NCBI RefSeq assembly: GCF_012927645.1
Contig: NZ_JABBMT010000025.1
Location: forward strand, 1 to 56,000
Direction: 5' to 3'
DNA: 56,000 nucleotides
Origin: Pseudoalteromonas arctica
GTDB lineage: Bacteria > Pseudomonadota > Gammaproteobacteria > Enterobacterales > Alteromonadaceae
Part shown: one piece after another, positions 1 to 9,637 of the stretch
Position numbering within the stretch: the stretch's first letter is position 1
Layout: each line of letters begins with the position of its first letter
Translations under genes and position numbers: made by a program
Notes under the pieces: model-generated
What the model was told of the DNA's origin: nothing
Databases searched by the model: none
What the model saw: the letters and a program-made list of their open reading frames with translations, nothing else

Positions 1-414
1 GAGAACACTGAGATCACAGAGGAAAAGATTAAAGACGGAAAGTGAAAGGGCAAAGGGGCTTGATGTATTCATAGCCCACCACTTGTTACCCACTGCTCGT
101 GGCTTTTTCTTCTCGGTGCAGCGAAGCACCTCTGTGCCCTCGGTGGTAAAATTGTTTTAAGTGATTTATTCACCACAGAGAACACTGAGATCACAGAGGA
201 AAAGATTAAAGACGGAAAGTGAAAGGGCAAAGGGGCTTGATGTATTCATAGCCCACCACTTGTTACCCACTGCTCGTGGCTTTTTCTTCTCGGTGCAGCG
301 AAGCGCCTCGGTGCCCTCGGTGGTAAAATTGTTTTAAGTGATTTATTCACCACAGAGAACACTGAGATCACAGAGGAAAAGATTAAAGACGGAAAGCGAA
401 AGAGCAAAGGGGCT
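1..414. repeat. 177-bp tandem repeat, about 2.3 copies
   Basis: The segment starting GAGAACACTGAGATCACAG begins at 1, again at 178 and again at 355, an exact 177-bp period. The first two copies are nearly identical; they differ around 127-134, where the second reads GCGCCTCGG instead of GCACCTCTG. The third is cut after about 60 bp. No convincing gene lies in the array; the 76-residue minus-strand frame over 246-476 has no family features. A piece like its GCACCTC-GGTGG part recurs near 6055-6072, so the unit belongs to a dispersed family. The array runs off the left edge of the window, so the copy number is a minimum. Confidence 0.93.
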
Positions 415-702
415 AGGTGTCTAGCTTTTGTGGGAACAGGCTTTAGCCGTGATTGTTTTTTAGTTATGTGCTCCAAACCAATCGGCGCTAAAGCGCTCTC
501 CTACGATAGTAAAGGTGCTAGGATTTAGATGTATTTTTAGCTCGTGGCGCGTAGCTTTCATTGTGTCATATTTTATAATTTGTAGAACCTAGAACCTAGA
601 ACCTAGAACCTAGAACCTAGAACTCATTCACTTCCTATAAAGCTTCACGCTGTTAATTTAAACTTAAATTGAATTAATAAAAACTTAAATAAAGGACTAA
701 TA
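415..702. other. intergenic region upstream of galU
   Basis: Together with the tandem repeat before it this makes a 700-bp stretch without a gene. It holds a degenerate continuation of the repeat family, the short heptamer array at 583-623 and an AT-rich segment (640-700) that presumably carries the galU promoter. I could not fix -35 and -10 boxes with confidence. AAAGGA at about 691-696 is the likely galU ribosome-binding site. Confidence 0.6.
583..623. repeat. heptamer array TAGAACC, about 6 copies
   Basis: Five perfect copies of the 7-bp unit TAGAACC and a sixth lacking its last base run head to tail. The same unit forms a much longer array at 2341-2440, and single or double degenerate copies sit in other gaps (about 8671, 10775-10804, 17540 and 41969). 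It is a simple-sequence tract in intergenic DNA with no coding content. Confidence 0.95.
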
Positions 703-1614
703 ATGAAAGCTGTAATCCCTGTAGCTGGCCTTGGCACTCGTATGCTACCAATGACCAAAGCAATTCCAAAAGAAATGCTACCACTGGTGGATAAACCACT
801 TATTCAATATATTGTTAATGAATGTGTTGCTGCAGGCATTAAAGAAATCGTATTAGTGACGCACAACTCAAAAAATGCTATTGAAAACCATTTTGATACT
901 AGTTACGAGCTAGAAGCAACACTTGAAAAGCGTGTTAAACGTACCTTACTTGAAGAAGTACGCTCAATTTGCCCGGTTGATGTAACTATTATGAGCGTTC
1001 GCCAAGGCGAAGCTAAAGGCTTAGGCCATGCAATATTATGTGCTAAACCAATCGTAGGTGATGACGACTTTGTAGTTGTATTGCCTGATGTAATTTTAGA
1101 TGCATACACGGCTGATCAAAAAACTGAAAACTTAGCGGCAATGATCAAACGTTTTAATGACGTTAAAGCAAGTCAAATTATGCTTGAGCCAGTTGCACAG
1201 CAAGATGTGAGTAAATATGGTATTGCTGATATTGATGGTGCTGTAATTGGTGCAGGCGAAAGTGCAAAAATCAAAACCATGGTTGAAAAACCAAACACTG
1301 AAGATGCACCTTCTAATTTAGCGGTTGTTGGTCGCTATGTGTTATCTAAAGCTATTTGGCAGTTACTGGCTAAAACCCCTGTGGGTGCAGGTGGTGAGGT
1401 TCAACTTACCGATGCTATTGATATGCTAATGGAAAAAGAAACGGTTGAGGCGTTTCACATGAGCGGGAGCTCTCACGATTGTGGTGATAAGCTAGGTTAT
1501 TTAAAAGCGATTGTTGAATACAGTATTCGTGATGAAAATCTAGGCGCTGATTTTACAAACTTTGTAACAGAATTAGTAAACCCTAAAAAGCCAAGCTATT
1601 TAAAGGCTGTGTAA
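703..1614 (+). CDS. galU: UTP--glucose-1-phosphate uridylyltransferase
   Basis: Makes UDP-glucose from UTP and glucose-1-phosphate in the cytoplasm, feeding LPS core, capsule and glycan synthesis. The 303-aa product has the usual bacterial GalU length. The N-terminal nucleotide-binding signature AGLGTRMLP is at residues 8-16, followed by the K-A-I-P-K-E-M-L-P stretch that binds nucleotide and phosphate. Further GalU hallmarks are the GLGHAIL segment (about 106-112) and VEKP near 194-197. ATG 703 is the start, with AAAGGA about 6-7 bases upstream. It stands alone: a hairpin of the GCGCGGC family follows the stop, and dciA starts 174 bp later. Confidence 0.97.
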   Translation: MKAVIPVAGLGTRMLPMTKAIPKEMLPLVDKPLIQYIVNECVAAGIKEIVLVTHNSKNAIENHFDTSYELEATLEKRVKRTLLEEVRSICPVDVTIMSVRQGEAKGLGHAILCAKPIVGDDDFVVVLPDVILDAYTADQKTENLAAMIKRFNDVKASQIMLEPVAQQDVSKYGIADIDGAVIGAGESAKIKTMVEKPNTEDAPSNLAVVGRYVLSKAIWQLLAKTPVGAGGEVQLTDAIDMLMEKETVEAFHMSGSSHDCGDKLGYLKAIVEYSIRDENLGADFTNFVTELVNPKKPSYLKAV

Positions 1615-1625
1615 ATTTATTGTCG

Positions 1626-1644
1626 GCGCGGCTTTATGCCGCGC
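1626..1644. repeat. GCGCGGC hairpin, dispersed family member
   Basis: The sequence GCGCGGCTTTATGCCGCGC is a perfect 7-bp stem with a 5-nt loop, 11 bp after the galU stop. It has no T-run, so it is a weak terminator at best. The same 19-mer occurs after pmbA at 14676-14694, and a degenerate form after mutT near 5971-5988. It is one end of the composite repeat listed in the findings. Confidence 0.85.
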
Positions 1645-1788
1645 GGTTGTGTGAGGTGTTAGATTATAGATGGTGCAAGTCTCTAGCCTTTCATCTTCAA
1701 CCTAGCGTCAGTATCTTTCATTTCTCGGGTAGCTTTACCTTCTGCATTCAACTAAAATCGGATATCTAATGTAATTTGGTGTTTTTTC

Positions 1789-2268
1789 ATGGCTAAAGAT
1801 AGGTTCGCGCCAAAACCTTTAAACGATATTATGGCTGGCCTGAGTGGTCGATTGTCGTCGTATGCAGGTAAAAGCCAAGCATTAGATAAACAACAAACTT
1901 TATTGAGTGAGTTTTTGGGCGCTAATTTAGGTGGAAAATGTCGCGTTAGTAATTATCGCGATGGTACGCTGATAATTGAGGCACTATCTGCGTCAATAGC
2001 ACTGCGATTAAATTACTTAAAAATGGATATGCTTTCCCACTTTCGAGCTGCGGGTATGGCAGAACTTGGACAAATCAAAATTACCGCTAACCCACAAACC
2101 AGTCAACGATTAAGTGCGAATAATATGTTACAAACCGCGAACGCGACTCCTGCGAATAAATTAGCTATGAGTGAACAAACCGCAGATTACCTCAATGCGA
2201 TTGCACAAAGTGCACCACCGTCACTAAAAGAAAAGCTAGAGCGACTAGCGAGGCATGGTAAAAAATAA
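1789..2268 (+). CDS. dciA: DciA-family protein (DUF721), replicative helicase loader/partner
   Basis: DciA proteins bind and help load the replicative helicase DnaB in bacteria that lack DnaC. The 159-aa protein has the small N-terminal DUF721 fold over about residues 10-105, with the typical C-R-V-S-N-Y-R-D-G-T-L core (51-61). A low-complexity polar tail follows. Position supports the call, since dciA lies directly before secA in many gammaproteobacteria. It is followed by a 14-copy heptamer array, so it probably has its own transcription unit. Family assignment is good; function is by homology. Confidence 0.88.
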   Translation: MAKDRFAPKPLNDIMAGLSGRLSSYAGKSQALDKQQTLLSEFLGANLGGKCRVSNYRDGTLIIEALSASIALRLNYLKMDMLSHFRAAGMAELGQIKITANPQTSQRLSANNMLQTANATPANKLAMSEQTADYLNAIAQSAPPSLKEKLERLARHGKK

Positions 2269-2340
2269 AGGTTTTAGGTGCTAGGAAGAAATAGGCGCTA
2301 GGAAAAGTTTACCATGTATACTTAGTTTGCAACTGTCTTG

Positions 2341-2440
2341 TAGAACCTAGAACCTAGAACCTAGAACCTAGAACCTAGAACCTAGAACCTAGAACCTAGA
2401 ACCTAGAACCTAGAACCTAGAACCTAGAACCTAGAACCTA
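2341..2440. repeat. heptamer array TAGAACC, 14 perfect copies
   Basis: Fourteen uninterrupted copies of TAGAACC occupy 2341-2438 and two further bases of the unit follow. The tract is long enough to vary in copy number by slippage. It ends 315 bp upstream of secA and about 140 bp upstream of the putative secA -35 box, so an effect on secA expression is possible but not shown. Confidence 0.98.
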
Positions 2441-2582
2441 AGTTCTTATACTCCCCTTGATTTTCTTTTATCCACCTCCATATCTCCATAGTCAATATAA
2501 TTTTATAGTCTTACTTAAAGTTATATTTACGGCTTATTGTAAATTTTCTTGCAGAAAACTGATATCTTAACTACGCGATGGT

Positions 2583-2609
2583 TTGATGTTTCGCAGAGTC
2601 TGGTATAGT
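2583..2609 (+). promoter_or_regulatory. candidate secA promoter with extended -10
   Basis: TTGATG at 2583-2588 and TGGTATAGT at 2601-2609 give a recognisable -35 and an extended -10 (TGn plus TATAGT at 2604-2609) with a 15-bp spacer. It would leave an untranslated leader of about 140 nt before secA. This is a pattern match only. Confidence 0.45.
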
Positions 2610-2754
2610 AGCGCACTATTAAACGCTGTATTTCACAACGTTTCTCGAAATTGCTAATTAATATGTGCTCGTGTGAGTAATCTATTAATTAGTAATTATA
2701 AAAATGGGTTAGCTGATACTCGGCTAGCAAAGAACACATTGTAACGGTTTTATC

Positions 2755-5463
2755 ATGATATCTAATTTATTTACCAAGATTTTTGGTAGTCGCAATGACC
2801 GCACTATTAAAAATTTAAGAAAGACGGTCGCGCTGATCAACGCGCTTGAAACGCAACTTGAAGCGCTTTCAGACGAAGATTTAAAAGCCAAAACAGAAGA
2901 GTTTAGAGAGCGTTACGATAACGGACAAAGCCTTGACGATATCCTACCAGAGGCATTTGCCGTGGTACGTGAAGCATCAAAACGTGTAAATGGTATGCGT
3001 CACTTTGACGTGCAGTTGCTAGGTGGTATGGTTTTACATCAAGGCCGCATCGCTGAAATGCGTACTGGTGAGGGGAAAACCCTTACTGCAAGTTTACCTG
3101 CATACTTACGTGGTATTACGGGTAAAGGTGTTCACGTAATTACTGTGAATGACTACCTTGCCAAGCGCGACGCTGAAACTAACCGCCCATTATTTGAATT
3201 TTTAGGTTTAACAGTTGGCTGTAACGTACCGGGTATGATGCCGCAACAGAAAAAAGAAGCGTACGCTGCCGATATTACCTACGGTACAAATAACGAGTTT
3301 GGTTTTGATTACCTGCGTGACAATATGGCGTTTAGTATTAACGAACGCGTACAACGGCCACTTTACTATGCGGTAGTCGATGAAGTTGACTCAATCTTAA
3401 TTGACGAAGCCCGTACTCCACTGATTATTTCCGGCCCCGCAGAAGACAGTTCACAGCTTTACACTGAAATTAACACCATTGTTCCTTTGCTTGAATTACA
3501 AGAAAAAGAAGACGAAGAAGGTGTTGAAGGCGATGGCGATTTCACCATTGATGAAAAAGCCAAGCAAGTTCATTTAACGGAACGTGGGCAAATTAAAGTT
3601 GAAGAGTTACTAACTGAGCGTGGCTTAATTGAAGAAGGCGATTCGCTTTATTCAGCGGCAAGTATTACCTTACTTAGCCATATTTATGCGGCCTTACGTG
3701 CTCATAAACTGTATCAAAAAGATATTGATTACGTTGTCAAAGAAAACGAAGTTATTATTGTTGATGAGCACACTGGCCGTACAATGGAAGGACGTCGTTG
3801 GTCTGAAGGTTTACATCAAGCTGTTGAAGCAAAAGAAAATGTAAAAATTCAAAACGAAAATCAAACGTTAGCGTCAATTACATTCCAAAACTACTTCCGT
3901 ATTTACGATACCCTTGCAGGTATGACCGGTACTGCCGACACTGAAGCGTTTGAATTTCAGTCAATTTATGGTCTAGATACCGTTGTTATGCCAACTAATA
4001 AGCCGATGATCCGTGAAGATCGCGCTGATTTAGTGTACTTAACGCAAGATGAAAAATACGAAGCTATTCTAATCGATATTAAAGATTGCCAAGAGCGCGG
4101 TCAGCCAGTATTGGTGGGTACTATTTCAATCGAAAGCTCTGAATATTTATCGCAATTTTTACGTAAAGAAAAAATCAAGCACAACGTACTTAATGCTAAA
4201 TTCCATGCCCAAGAAGCAGACATCGTTGCCGATGCTGGTTTACCAGGCACAGTAACAATCGCAACTAACATGGCCGGTCGTGGTACTGATATCGTGTTAG
4301 GTGGTAACTGGAATAGCGAAGTTGAAAAACTTGAAAACCCAACTGATGAGCAAATCAAAGCGATTAAAGAAGCGTGGCAAATTCGCCATGATGCAGTAAT
4401 TGCTGCTGGTGGTTTACATATCATTGGTACTGAGCGTCATGAATCACGCCGTATTGATAACCAGCTGCGTGGTCGTTCTGGTCGTCAAGGCGATGCTGGC
4501 TCAAGTCGTTTTTACCTCTCAATGGATGACGCATTAATGCGTATCTTTGCTGGTGAACGCATGACTAATATGATGCGTAAACTGGGTATGCAACGCGGTG
4601 AAGCGATTGAGCACCCGTGGGTTAACCGTGCTATTGAAAACGCGCAACGTAAAGTTGAAGCACGTAACTTTGATGTGCGTAAACAGCTGCTTGAATACGA
4701 TGATGTAGCAAACGATCAACGTCGTGTTGTTTACTCGCAACGTAATGAACTACTTGAAGAAGGCGATATTTCAGAGACGATCACGGTTATTCGTGGTGAT
4801 GTATTGGGTAACACTATTGACCAATATATTGCACCGCAAAGCCTTGTTGAAATGTGGGATATTCCAGGTCTTGAAGAGCGCTTAAAGCAAGACTTCTTAA
4901 TTGAATTACCGATTACACAATGGTTAGCTGACGATAACAAACTTTACGAAGAAAAGTTACGTGAGCGCATTGAAGAGTCAGTTGAGCAAGCTTATAAACA
5001 GAAAGAGCAACAGGTTGGCGATTCTGTACTACGCCAATTTGAAAAAGCAATCATGCTACAAAGCTTAGATCAACATTGGAAAGATCACCTTGCTGCGATG
5101 GATCATCTTCGCCAAGGTATTCATTTACGTGGCTACGCGCAAAAGAATCCTAAGCAAGAGTACAAGCGTGAGTCGTTTGAATTGTTCTCAGAAATGCTTG
5201 AGAACCTGAAAATTGATGTAGTAAGTATTTTAAGTAAAGTACAAGTACGTGCTGAAGAAGATATTGAAAAAGTAGAAGAGCAACACCGCAAGAGTGAAAA
5301 TGCACCACGTGAATATCAACATGAAGAAGTTGAGCATGTAGGTGGAGAAGCTCCTCAAGGTGCTGTTGTAACTGCACGCGCAGAGTCAAAAGTTGGCCGC
5401 AACGAACCTTGCCCGTGTGGCTCGGGTCAAAAGTTCAAACAGTGTTGCGGTAAGTTAAAATAA
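2755..5463 (+). CDS. secA: preprotein translocase ATPase SecA
   Basis: SecA is the motor that pushes unfolded preproteins through SecYEG. The 902-aa product is full length. It has Walker A (RTGEGKT, 103-109), the DEVD Walker B region near residue 209, the preprotein cross-linking and helical scaffold domains, and a C-terminal zinc-binding SEC-C tail with C886, C888, C897 and C898 (CPCGSGQKF motif) that binds SecB and lipid. Unlike enterics there is no visible secM upstream. A strong terminator follows and mutT lies 96 bp downstream, a conserved order. Confidence 0.99.
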   Translation: MISNLFTKIFGSRNDRTIKNLRKTVALINALETQLEALSDEDLKAKTEEFRERYDNGQSLDDILPEAFAVVREASKRVNGMRHFDVQLLGGMVLHQGRIAEMRTGEGKTLTASLPAYLRGITGKGVHVITVNDYLAKRDAETNRPLFEFLGLTVGCNVPGMMPQQKKEAYAADITYGTNNEFGFDYLRDNMAFSINERVQRPLYYAVVDEVDSILIDEARTPLIISGPAEDSSQLYTEINTIVPLLELQEKEDEEGVEGDGDFTIDEKAKQVHLTERGQIKVEELLTERGLIEEGDSLYSAASITLLSHIYAALRAHKLYQKDIDYVVKENEVIIVDEHTGRTMEGRRWSEGLHQAVEAKENVKIQNENQTLASITFQNYFRIYDTLAGMTGTADTEAFEFQSIYGLDTVVMPTNKPMIREDRADLVYLTQDEKYEAILIDIKDCQERGQPVLVGTISIESSEYLSQFLRKEKIKHNVLNAKFHAQEADIVADAGLPGTVTIATNMAGRGTDIVLGGNWNSEVEKLENPTDEQIKAIKEAWQIRHDAVIAAGGLHIIGTERHESRRIDNQLRGRSGRQGDAGSSRFYLSMDDALMRIFAGERMTNMMRKLGMQRGEAIEHPWVNRAIENAQRKVEARNFDVRKQLLEYDDVANDQRRVVYSQRNELLEEGDISETITVIRGDVLGNTIDQYIAPQSLVEMWDIPGLEERLKQDFLIELPITQWLADDNKLYEEKLRERIEESVEQAYKQKEQQVGDSVLRQFEKAIMLQSLDQHWKDHLAAMDHLRQGIHLRGYAQKNPKQEYKRESFELFSEMLENLKIDVVSILSKVQVRAEEDIEKVEEQHRKSENAPREYQHEEVEHVGGEAPQGAVVTARAESKVGRNEPCPCGSGQKFKQCCGKLK

Positions 5464-5485
5464 CCAAATGTTATAATTAACAATT

Positions 5486-5514
5486 AAAAAGCGACGCCTG
5501 CGTCGCTTTTTTTG
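5486..5514 (+). terminator. rho-independent terminator of secA
   Basis: GCGACGC and GCGTCGC at 5491-5506 form a GC-rich stem with a 2-nt centre, preceded by A4-5 and followed by eight T residues. It lies 27 bp after the secA stop. Confidence 0.92.
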
Positions 5515-5559
5515 TAAGATTAAATTTGCGTAGCTGCAGGTTTTAATAAAGGTATTACG

Positions 5560-5955
5560 ATGACTAAAAAAATTGTGCATGTAGCGGTGGGGGTTATCAA
5601 AGCAGATAACACACTATTTATTTGTAAACGCCCTGATGATAAACACCAAGGTGGTTTATGGGAGTTTCCGGGCGGCAAAGTAGAAGCAGACGAAACCGTA
5701 TTCGAAGCACTAAAGCGCGAACTTCAAGAAGAAGTAGGCTTAACACTTAATAGCTCAAGCGAGCTGATGCTTATTGAGCATGATTACGGTGATAAATGTG
5801 TAAAACTCGACGTGCATTTAGTCACTGATTTTAGCGGCCAAGCCCATGGCGCAGAAGGTCAGCAAAGTGCATGGGTCGCGATTGATAAGTTAGACAATTA
5901 CAATTTCCCTGCCGCTAACGTAGAGATTATCGAAAAAATAAAAGTGGATGTTTAA
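5560..5955 (+). CDS. mutT: 8-oxo-dGTP diphosphatase MutT
   Basis: Nudix hydrolase that removes oxidised dGTP from the nucleotide pool and so prevents A:T to C:G transversions. The 131-aa product carries a complete Nudix box at residues 39-61: G39, E45, then R53-E54-L-Q-E57-E58-V-G60-L. It has the short, fused-domain-free form typical of proteobacterial MutT. AAAGGT about 8 bases upstream supports ATG 5560. Its place behind secA is conserved in this group. Confidence 0.95.
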   Translation: MTKKIVHVAVGVIKADNTLFICKRPDDKHQGGLWEFPGGKVEADETVFEALKRELQEEVGLTLNSSSELMLIEHDYGDKCVKLDVHLVTDFSGQAHGAEGQQSAWVAIDKLDNYNFPAANVEIIEKIKVDV

Positions 5956-6252
5956 TTAATTACTTATAGGTGTGGTTTTATGCCGCGCTTTTGTATTTAG
6001 ATGTTAGATGGAGCTAGTCTCTGCCTTTAACCTAGTATCTTTCATTGCTCGGTGTAGCACCTCGGTGGTGAACTTAAAATTGCGTGTGATAAACCCTCGC
6101 TTACAAATTTTGTTACATATTTAAAGCACTTGTTTTGGTTCATCGGTTTATTGTTGCACTGAACAAGTTTAATATGGAAATAGCGAATATTCTATCGAAG
6201 TACTTTATTTGAGTGGTGAATATTTAAACGATAACTAACAAACGAGACAGTC
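5956..6252. other. mutT to M13 peptidase intergenic region with repeat remnants
   Basis: A degenerate GCGCGGC-family hairpin (5971-5988) is followed by a stretch resembling the DNA after galU (AGTCTCT-GCCT and TATCTTTCATT motifs at 1678-1722 and 6017-6040), then GTAGCACCTCGGTGGTGAA (6054-6072) resembling part of the 177-bp repeat at the left edge. The remainder is AT-rich and probably holds the promoter of the next gene. Confidence 0.6.
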
Positions 6253-8328
6253 ATGAAAAAAGTAACTCTAACTGCGGTAAGTATTGCACTTGCTTTTGGA
6301 TTAGTTGGTTGTGGCGGAAAACAAGAATCAACAAAAGCGCCAGATACCAACACTGCGAGTGAAGAAGTAAAAACAGTTCTTAATTCAGGTATTGAATTAG
6401 CAAATATAGACAACTCGGTTCGTGCTCAGGATGACTTTTATTATCACATTAATGGTCAATGGTTGGCGACGACTGAGATCCCCGGTGATAAATCAAATTA
6501 CGGCTCATTCTCACAATTGTATGACGACTCTCAAGCCGCAATGAAAACAGTGCTTGAAAAAGCGGCTGCTAATACAGCTGCTAAAGCCGGAACTGATGAA
6601 TATAAGCTAGGTGCATTCTTTAAGAGCTACATGAATGAAGTCAAGCGTGATGAATTAGGTATAACGCCGCTAAATGCCCCATTGACTGCTATTGATGGTG
6701 TTAAGGGTAAGTCTGATTTAGTTGCCCTGATGGCGCAAATGCGCATTCAAGGTGGTGCGGTGCCATTTGGTTGGTATGTAAATAATGATGCTAAGAACTC
6801 GAGTGAAAATGCATTATATGCGTATCAATCAGGCCTTGGCTTACCGGATCGTGATTATTATTTAAAAGATGACGAAAAGTTCACTAAAATTCGTGCCGCG
6901 TACCAAGTTTACATTGCTGACGTTCTAAAACGCGCAGGTGTAGAAAAAGCCGATGAAGCTGCTAAAGCAATTATTGCACTTGAAACCAGGATTGCTGATG
7001 CACAGTGGACGCGTGTTGAAAGCCGTGATGCGACAAAGTCTTATAATAAAATGAGCGTGAGTGATGCGAGTAAGCTCACGGGTGAATTTGACCTTGTAGA
7101 ATACTTCAAAGCGTCTGGTGTAAACGTACAAGATATTATTGTAAGTCAGCCTAGCTACTTTGAAAAGTTTGCCGATATTTATAAAACGACAGACCTTGAA
7201 ACGTGGCAACAATACCTTAAATTTCATTTAGTAAGTAACTACGCCAGTATATTAGATAAAGATCTGGTTGATTTAAACTTTAACTTTTACAGCACCACAT
7301 TACGCGGCGTAAAAGAGCAAACTCCGCTTTGGAAACAAGCCGTTGATGCATCAAATGAAGTGTTAGGTGAAATTTTAGGCAAAGTGTACGTTAAAGACAA
7401 TTTCCCGCCAGAAGCAAAAGCGCGGATGGAAGAGTTAGTTGATAACGTGATCAAAGGTTATGGTGTTGCAATTGAAAATCTTGAGTGGATGAGTCCTGAA
7501 ACCAAGCTTGCCGCAAAAGAAAAGCTCGACAAATTCACTCCAAAAATTGGCTATCCTGATAATTGGAAAGACTACTCACAGTTAAGTATTAATGCGGATG
7601 ATTTAGTTGGTAACTATATTCGCCATAGTGAGTGGGCTTATGACGATATGATTGACAAGCTAGGTAAGCCAGTTGATCGTTCTGAATGGCATATGACACC
7701 ACAAACAGTAAACGCTTACTATAATCCGGTGAATAACGAAATTGTATTCCCAGCAGCAATTTTACAGCCGCCATTTTTTAACCTTGAAGCTGATGATGCA
7801 GTTAATTATGGTGCAATTGGTGCGGTAATTGGTCACGAGTTAGGTCATGGTTTTGATGATCAAGGCGCTAAGTATGATGGTGATGGTAATTTACGTGATT
7901 GGTGGAGCGAGTCAGACCTTAAACAGTTTGAAGCGCGCACTGCTCAGTTAGTTGCACAGTATAACGAGTATCAACCATTTGCAGATGCGAGCGTTAATGG
8001 TCAATTGACCTTGGGTGAAAATATCGGTGATTTAGGTGGCCTAACGGTTGCTTTCACTGCTTATCAGTTATCGCTAGGTGGCGACAAAGCGCCAGTGATT
8101 GATGGTTATACCGGTGATCAGCGCTTCTTTATGGGGTGGTCGCAAATTTGGCGTCGTAAATACCGTGACGAAGAGTTACGTAACCGCCTAATGACAGATC
8201 CTCATTCACCAAGCCATTATCGCGTGATCGGTATCTTGTCGAATATGCCTGAATTTTATCAAGCATTTGACGTAAAAGAAGGCGACAAAATGTACATCAA
8301 ACCAGCTGAACGCGTAAAAATTTGGTAA
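6253..8328 (+). CDS. M13-family (neprilysin/PepO-like) metallopeptidase, lipoprotein
   Basis: Zinc endopeptidase predicted to be exported and lipid-anchored. A lipoprotein signal ends at the lipobox LVGC with C20. The peptidase M13 N-terminal domain spans about 45-430 and the catalytic domain about 485-688. Zinc ligands are H528 and H532 of HELGH, with catalytic E529, and E589 in ENIGDLGG as third ligand. The C-terminal RVIGILSNMPEFYQAF block is typical of the family. At 691 aa it is full length. Its substrate is unknown; M13 enzymes usually cut oligopeptides. AGAC-rich leader and ATG 6253 give the start. A terminator follows directly. Confidence 0.95.
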   Translation: MKKVTLTAVSIALAFGLVGCGGKQESTKAPDTNTASEEVKTVLNSGIELANIDNSVRAQDDFYYHINGQWLATTEIPGDKSNYGSFSQLYDDSQAAMKTVLEKAAANTAAKAGTDEYKLGAFFKSYMNEVKRDELGITPLNAPLTAIDGVKGKSDLVALMAQMRIQGGAVPFGWYVNNDAKNSSENALYAYQSGLGLPDRDYYLKDDEKFTKIRAAYQVYIADVLKRAGVEKADEAAKAIIALETRIADAQWTRVESRDATKSYNKMSVSDASKLTGEFDLVEYFKASGVNVQDIIVSQPSYFEKFADIYKTTDLETWQQYLKFHLVSNYASILDKDLVDLNFNFYSTTLRGVKEQTPLWKQAVDASNEVLGEILGKVYVKDNFPPEAKARMEELVDNVIKGYGVAIENLEWMSPETKLAAKEKLDKFTPKIGYPDNWKDYSQLSINADDLVGNYIRHSEWAYDDMIDKLGKPVDRSEWHMTPQTVNAYYNPVNNEIVFPAAILQPPFFNLEADDAVNYGAIGAVIGHELGHGFDDQGAKYDGDGNLRDWWSESDLKQFEARTAQLVAQYNEYQPFADASVNGQLTLGENIGDLGGLTVAFTAYQLSLGGDKAPVIDGYTGDQRFFMGWSQIWRRKYRDEELRNRLMTDPHSPSHYRVIGILSNMPEFYQAFDVKEGDKMYIKPAERVKIW

Positions 8329-8352
8329 TTAATTTTTATTAGTTTGCTGATT

Positions 8353-8382
8353 AAACGGTGGCTTAGGCCACCGTTTTTGTTT
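8353..8382 (+). terminator. rho-independent terminator of the M13 peptidase gene
   Basis: ACGGTGGC (8355-8362), loop TTAG and GCCACCGT (8367-8374) form a perfect 8-bp stem followed by a T-rich tail, 27 bp after the stop codon. Confidence 0.9.
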
Positions 8383-8761
8383 TGAGGGGGAGTAAAAGGT
8401 TAAAGGTTCGAGGTTAAAGAGAAAGGAGCTAGGGAAGTGACTAGGAGCGCGTTGCTCGAAGCCCATGGCATTTACCCTTTATGCAAAATGGTCTTATTAG
8501 TGGGGTTATGCCGAGCTCTAAAATGTGGCTCGGAGTTTGTGCGTCAGCAAGCTTAACGCCTACGGTGTTAAATTATATACCGGTGTTTAATTACTTGTAG
8601 GCGAGTGGCTTGCCACCGCGAAAGGTTAAAAAAGGTACTGGATACTAGGGAAGTGGCAAGGAGCTTGGCTAGAACCTATCCTCTAGACCTAGCTCCTATA
8701 GCTAGATCTGGCGGTTGAAACTGGTAAACTCTGATTTATTAGTAGTAAAAGTGGGTTAAAA
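8383..8761. other. intergenic region with composite repeat
   Basis: After the terminator there are two TAGG-rich near copies (about 8427-8441 and 8646-8660, sharing CTAGGGAAGTG). Between them lies a copy of the composite intergenic repeat: GCGTCAGCAAGCTTAACGCC at 8541-8560, ACCGGTGTTTA at 8579-8589, and GTAGGCG...GGCTTGCC at 8597-8617. No gene is visible. Confidence 0.7.
8541..8625. repeat. composite intergenic repeat, copy 1
   Basis: The 20-mer GCGTCAGCAAGCTTAACGCC is also present, identical, at 15204-15223 and 17428-17447. It is followed here by an ACCGGTGTTTA block and a diverged copy of the GCGCGGC hairpin, which suggests that these blocks form one element. Confidence 0.85.
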
Positions 8762-9637
8762 ATGAAAAAACATCATCTAAGTTTAGTCGTCCTCGCGGGT
8801 GGTTTGGGTACTCGCTTTGGTGGCAATAAACAAATAGCTGAAATTACTGGCCTTGGTTGTACCATAATGGAACTCAGTATTGCTGATGCTGTTGCAGCAG
8901 GAGTAACTCAGGTTGTATTAGTGATCAATCAGGCTGTGCGCAGCGAGATTGAGCAAGTGATTTTACCGCGCTTACCAACGGGGATTGATGTTGTGTTGGT
9001 TGAACAACGCATTGATTTAGTGCCAGAACAATTCCAATTAGTTGCACAACAGCGAGGTAAACCTTGGGGCACCGGACATGCTTTATTGTGCGCTAAAGAT
9101 CATGTTCATAACCCTGCGATCGTTATCACAGCCGATGATTATTATGGCGCGTCGTCATTTTTATTACTCGCTGAACATTTTAAAAACCTGACTAGTTGGG
9201 CTATGGTGGGTTACCCAATTATTGATACTTTGTCAGAGCAAGGGGGGGTGAATAGAGGCGTATGCCAAGTCAAAAATAACCAATTAATTGATGTTGTTGA
9301 GTATTTAAATATTCAGCACGAGAATGGTCAAATAATGGGTGATAACCCGCACGGCAGCCGCGAGAAAATTGCTATGGATGCGTTGGCATCAATGAGTTTT
9401 TGGGCAATTACGCCAACATTTTTTGACCGCCTAGAAACAGGTTTTGATGAGTTTCTGCAAAAGTATGACAACGGTGTCAGAATGGAGTATTATTTACCCG
9501 ATCAAGTTCAACAAGCGATCACATCTAATCAACAAATAGTTACTATATATTCCGCAAAAGAGTCGTGGTATGGAGTAACTTATAAATCAGAATTACAGGA
9601 TGTTACAGGTAAATTATATGAATTACGTCATGGATGA
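8762..9637 (+). CDS. nucleotidyltransferase of the NDP-sugar pyrophosphorylase superfamily
   Basis: Predicted to transfer a nucleotidyl group to a sugar-1-phosphate. The signature LAGGLGTRFGGNKQ at residues 11-24 is the GT-A nucleotide-binding loop, and TADDYYG (about 121-127) is the metal-binding acidic patch. At 291 aa it is a stand-alone catalytic domain without a C-terminal hexapeptide-repeat domain. It is translationally coupled to the kinase gene that follows; the coding regions overlap by 20 bp. The neighbours suggest activation of an amino sugar or other sugar-1-phosphate. The exact sugar and nucleotide cannot be read from the sequence. Confidence 0.88.
   Translation: MKKHHLSLVVLAGGLGTRFGGNKQIAEITGLGCTIMELSIADAVAAGVTQVVLVINQAVRSEIEQVILPRLPTGIDVVLVEQRIDLVPEQFQLVAQQRGKPWGTGHALLCAKDHVHNPAIVITADDYYGASSFLLLAEHFKNLTSWAMVGYPIIDTLSEQGGVNRGVCQVKNNQLIDVVEYLNIQHENGQIMGDNPHGSREKIAMDALASMSFWAITPTFFDRLETGFDEFLQKYDNGVRMEYYLPDQVQQAITSNQQIVTIYSAKESWYGVTYKSELQDVTGKLYELRHG

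Larger units (their letters stand above)
2269..2754. other. dciA-secA intergenic region
   Basis: These 486 bp hold a TAGG-rich degenerate repeat (2270-2300), the heptamer array (2341-2440), a secA promoter candidate (2583-2609) and a small hairpin around 2709-2728 just upstream of secA. I looked for a SecM-like arrest peptide, which precedes secA in enterics, and found no ORF with a signal sequence. Confidence 0.7.

Noticed and set aside
246..476. 76-residue minus-strand ORF at the left edge
   Set aside because: It lies inside the 177-bp repeat array and its degraded flank, has no ribosome-binding site and no family features.
583..2440. Heptamer arrays considered as CRISPR
   Set aside because: The units are 7 bp with no spacers and no cas genes are nearby; they are simple tandem repeats.
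2441..2754. SecM-like arrest peptide upstream of secA
   Set aside because: No ORF with a signal sequence or an arrest motif is found in the leader.
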